Source: CAIMFV01 sp040757715
GTDB taxonomy: Bacteria; Pseudomonadota; Alphaproteobacteria; Caulobacterales; Caulobacteraceae
DNA length: 64,000 bases
Direction: 5' to 3'
Assembly (NCBI GenBank): GCA_040757715.1
Contig: JBFLWS010000003.1
Span: 186,001-250,000 of the forward strand
How positions within the stretch are numbered: the first letter of the stretch is position 1; every line of letters starts with the position of its first letter. The notes beneath the pieces were generated by a model. It saw nothing but the letters and a program-made list of their open reading frames with translations. It was not told the origin of the DNA and made no database searches. A program made the translations under genes and the position numbers. Below, one piece after another: positions 61,637-64,000 of this stretch.

Positions 61637-61658
61637 AATGAGCGGATTTGCGCTCATT
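61637..61658. promoter_or_regulatory. Hairpin/palindrome upstream of the AT-rich membrane gene
   Basis: The arms AATGAGCG (61637-61644) and CGCTCATT (61651-61658) pair perfectly around GATTTG. It lies about 42 bp before the GTG start of the AT-rich gene, the place where a repressor operator or leader hairpin would act. No binder is known. The 147-bp gap around it shows no other clear feature. Confidence 0.4.
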
Positions 61659-61699
61659 CAGGAGCGGACCACCGTTTCAAACCGTTGATTGAGGCGAGC

Positions 61700-62716
61700 G
61701 TGGCAATCGATATCGAAACTCGAATTGATCAGTTTAGGAAAAAGCTAAACATCGTATTGTTGTTTTCAAACTTGAGTTTCTTTTTTGTGGGAACTGTTCT
61801 GTTATTGACTGGCCCCATCGCGGCGAATTGGTTGGGTCAATATCGCTTAATAAACTACGATGGACCTGGCTGGCAATCAATAATAACAAACTTGAGTTGT
61901 AGCTTAATTTTATTGGCGGGCGCTTCGGCAATTCTTGATTTGCTTACCAGAAATTCCATTCAACTTTTCATGCGAGCCACGCTAACCCAGACAATAGAGC
62001 GTATGAACAGCGTCGCCGCACCTTTGGCGAACGCAGGATGTTCCGGCTTTTTCCACCAACGCCAAGATCACCTACGGGATATCTTGCTGTCTAGCGAAGA
62101 AATGTTCGTTGCGTGCGGTACATCTTTGCCCGATGTGACGAGCTTCACGTTTGTAGGCGAGATTGTCCAAAAGATTAAACAAAACAAAAATTACGTTGCA
62201 GAATTCTTAATATTGAACCCAGCGTCGATGAGTGCTTACTTGAAGCGGGGCGTCGGCGTGTACCAATCCGACGAGAATGAAATTGTTGAGCGAATTATTA
62301 CGGCAATTATAAATATTGAAAGAGCTATGGCTGAATTGAAATCAAGTGAAAAGAATAGAATGCGTTTATATATGATTTCCGCCATCCCAACTATGTCTTG
62401 TGTATACAATGAAAAAATAATGGATATTGGATTTTATGATGAAATTCGCAAGGGTAACGTGATTAGCACTTGGAGGTTTGAGAAAATCGCTAGCAATCCC
62501 GGTGATTTTTCCCTTTTCGAGCATTACAAATCGAACATCGAATATATCAAGAATCGGCCAGACACGATTTTGCTCTGGTCTGGCGTGGAAGCGGGAGCCG
62601 CCCTCGCCATCGGCAAGGCCCAGGCTGAGGGATTCGCCGCCTATTTGCGCCAGCTTGAAGAGGCCGATCCGTTGGACGCAGCAGCGCGGCGTCGAGCAAT
62701 CCGGGGCTGGTTATGA
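61700..62716 (+). CDS. AT-rich two-helix membrane protein with GC-rich tail
   Basis: The protein has 338 residues from GTG 61700, which has GAGG 5 bases upstream. TTG 61685 is an alternative. Two membrane helices (about 17-43 and 59-81, IVLLFSNLSFFFVGTVLLL and ITNLSCSLILLAGASAILDL) precede a soluble domain. SSEEMFVACGTSLPDVTSF, YVAEFLILNPASMSAYLKRG, then MRLYMISAIPTMSCVYNEKI, recall PLD-like or DUF5919-type folds only faintly. To about 62570 the DNA is strikingly AT-rich for this genome. The last 48 residues (EAGAALAIGKAQAEGFAAYL, then AAARRRAIRGWL) are GC-rich and typical of the host. It is probably a horizontally acquired gene fused to, or read into, a native 3' end. The function is unknown. 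Confidence 0.65.
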   Translation: MAIDIETRIDQFRKKLNIVLLFSNLSFFFVGTVLLLTGPIAANWLGQYRLINYDGPGWQSIITNLSCSLILLAGASAILDLLTRNSIQLFMRATLTQTIERMNSVAAPLANAGCSGFFHQRQDHLRDILLSSEEMFVACGTSLPDVTSFTFVGEIVQKIKQNKNYVAEFLILNPASMSAYLKRGVGVYQSDENEIVERIITAIINIERAMAELKSSEKNRMRLYMISAIPTMSCVYNEKIMDIGFYDEIRKGNVISTWRFEKIASNPGDFSLFEHYKSNIEYIKNRPDTILLWSGVEAGAALAIGKAQAEGFAAYLRQLEEADPLDAAARRRAIRGWL

Positions 62717-62741
62717 CCGATATAGATTCATTCCGAGCCGC

Positions 62742-64000
62742 TCAGCTGCGATAATCCCCGTTGATCTCGATGTAGCGCTTGGTGAGGTCGCAGGTCCACA
62801 TCACCGCCGCCGCCTGGCCCGCGCCCACGTCGACGGCGATTTCCAGCTCGCGGCCCTGCATGTAGCGGGTCATGGCGGCCTCGTCGTAGCTGTCGGCGAT
62901 CTTGCCGTCCTTGGCCGCCCACAGCGCGCCGAAGCGGATGGAGACCTTCTCGCGCACGATGGGCTCGTCGGCCCGGCCCACGGCCATGACGATGCGGCCC
63001 CAATTGGCGTCGCCGCCGGCGATGGCGGTCTTCACGAGCGGGCTTTCGCAGACGGTGCGGGCGATCCTGAAGGCCGAGGCCTCGCTGACGGCCCCGGTGA
63101 TCTCCACCTTGACGAAGCGGGTGGCGCCCTCGCCGTCGCGCACCAGCTGCTGGGCGAGATCCAGCGCCACGGCCTCCAGCGCCGCCTTGAAGCCCGCAAG
63201 GCGCGGATCGGCGGCGTCGGTGATCGGGGCGTTCCCGGCCTTGCCCGTGGCGAAGAGGAGGAAGGTGTCGTTGGTGGAGCGGTCGCCGTCCACGGTCACC
63301 GCATTGAAGGTGCGGATGGTCACATCGCGCACCAGGGCCTGCAGCACCTGCGGGGCGATGGCCGCGTCGGTGGCGGCGAAGGCCAGCATGGTCGCCATGT
63401 TGGGGGCGATCATGCCCGAGCCCTTGCAGATGCCGGCGAGCTTCACCGGCAGGCCGTCGATCTCGCAGTTGGCCACCGCGCCCTTGGGAAAGGTGTCGGT
63501 GGTCATGATGGCCTCGGCCGCCGTTTCCCACGCGTCGGGGCGCAGGCTCGCGGCGAGGCCGGGCAGCTGCGGCGTGATCTTGCCATCGTCCAGCACCACG
63601 CCGATGACGCCGGTGGAGGCGCACACCACCTGCTGCGCCGTCGCGCCAAGTTGATCGGCCACGCCCTGGGCGGTGCGCTCCGCCGCCAGGGCCCCCGGCT
63701 CTCCGGTGAAGCTATTGGCGCAGCCGGCGTTGACGATGAGCCCGCGCACATCCGCACCGCCAGTCTCGGCGAGGACCTCCTTGCACCAGTCCACCGGGGC
63801 CGAGCCGACATTATGTTTAGTGAACACGCCGGCGGCCGTGGTCCCGGCGTCGAAGGCCATGAGCAGCAGGTCGTCGCGCTCGTGCTTGTAGAAGCCCGCG
63901 CGACCTACGGCCAGGCGCACGCCCTGCACCTCGCCCATGGCCGGCAGGGGAACGGCGAGCGGCGAGATCGCCAGACCGGGCTTGCCGGCGGCGGGGGCGT
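62742..64000 (-). CDS. argJ: Bifunctional glutamate N-acetyltransferase/N-acetylglutamate synthase, 5' end outside
   Basis: The gene runs past the right edge. The upstream frame to 64000 (GKPGLAISPLAVPLPAMGEV) is still coding, so an ATG at 63938 is internal. ArgJ transfers acetyl from N-acetylornithine to glutamate in the cyclic arginine route. The autocatalytic cleavage site is in APNMATMLAF, where Thr becomes the nucleophile. GICKGSGMIAPNM, DGDRSTNDTFLLFATGKAGN and NWGRIVMAVGRAD are further signatures. The gene ends 25 bp after the AT-rich membrane gene, convergently. Confidence 0.95.
   Translation of the reverse strand, partial: APAAGKPGLAISPLAVPLPAMGEVQGVRLAVGRAGFYKHERDDLLLMAFDAGTTAAGVFTKHNVGSAPVDWCKEVLAETGGADVRGLIVNAGCANSFTGEPGALAAERTAQGVADQLGATAQQVVCASTGVIGVVLDDGKITPQLPGLAASLRPDAWETAAEAIMTTDTFPKGAVANCEIDGLPVKLAGICKGSGMIAPNMATMLAFAATDAAIAPQVLQALVRDVTIRTFNAVTVDGDRSTNDTFLLFATGKAGNAPITDAADPRLAGFKAALEAVALDLAQQLVRDGEGATRFVKVEITGAVSEASAFRIARTVCESPLVKTAIAGGDANWGRIVMAVGRADEPIVREKVSIRFGALWAAKDGKIADSYDEAAMTRYMQGRELEIAVDVGAGQAAAVMWTCDLTKRYIEINGDYRS

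Overview
The window is high-GC DNA from an alphaproteobacterium, most likely a member of the Caulobacterales (Caulobacter, Phenylobacterium or a relative). Three things point there. First, a flgF-flgG-flgA-flgH flagellar operon is divergent from fliL-fliM and has a near-perfect sigma-54 promoter. Second, a PleC-type histidine kinase has its phospho-acceptor His at residue 612 and a dense cluster of GANTC (CcrM methylation) sites just upstream. Third, the CX14CX2C QueE and DUF1476 families are typically alphaproteobacterial. The genus cannot be fixed from the sequence alone. Almost all genes are chromosomal housekeeping or regulatory genes. No phage, transposase, CRISPR array, rRNA or tRNA was seen.

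Layout. 1-2580: thiS edge fragment, then aroQ-accB-accC. 2603-9596: a secreted NPQPEPPG-repeat protein and a flagellar block (flgH, flgA, flgG, flgF on the minus strand; fliL, fliM, a DUF6468 protein and a MotE-like protein on the plus strand). 9606-16220: a single-chain acyl-CoA carboxylase, a GNAT enzyme, an amino-acid permease and several small membrane proteins. 16297-22701: trxB, a double AHSA1-domain protein, a GH13 glucosidase, tyrA, a receiver protein with a kinase-like ATPase domain but no histidine domain, and cutA. 22753-24521: queC-queE-queD for queuosine. 24509-28975: a GNAT enzyme, clpA, clpS and a DUF2332 protein. 29105-32067: a variable stretch with a PH-like protein, an unknown protein, a structured repeat, a glutathione S-transferase (GST) gene remnant, an exported hydrolase and an intact GST gene. 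32178-39482: an MFS transporter, purB, a DUF1476 protein, a HIT protein, a DUF4287 protein, a FemAB-like acyltransferase, a glycerophosphodiesterase and a RidA protein. 39750-46630: tamA-tamB and an OmpW porin. 46839-53621: pepN, pleC, and an ECF sigma / membrane protein / periplasmic sensor trio. 53673-64000: glnE, lysC, ubiG, an MgtC-like protein, a NUDIX hydrolase, a DUF2029 protein, an AT-rich membrane gene and argJ.

How the genes work together. accB/accC make the biotin carboxylase half of acetyl-CoA carboxylase, while the separate 1092-residue carboxylase carries all domains in one chain. The flagellar genes supply the rod, the L- and P-rings, the C-ring switch and stator-associated parts. 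tamA/tamB form a two-gene outer-membrane assembly module. clpS/clpA form the N-end-rule adaptor and unfoldase pair. The ECF trio resembles CnrYXH-type envelope metal or stress signalling.

The least ordinary parts are the AT-rich membrane gene at 61700-62716 (apparently foreign DNA fused to a GC-rich tail), the stretch 29500-31470 with its repeats and gene remnant, the NPQPEPPG-repeat secreted protein, the histidine-domain-less kinase/receiver protein, and a QueD with Tyr in place of its catalytic Cys. No clear-cut new multi-gene system was found.
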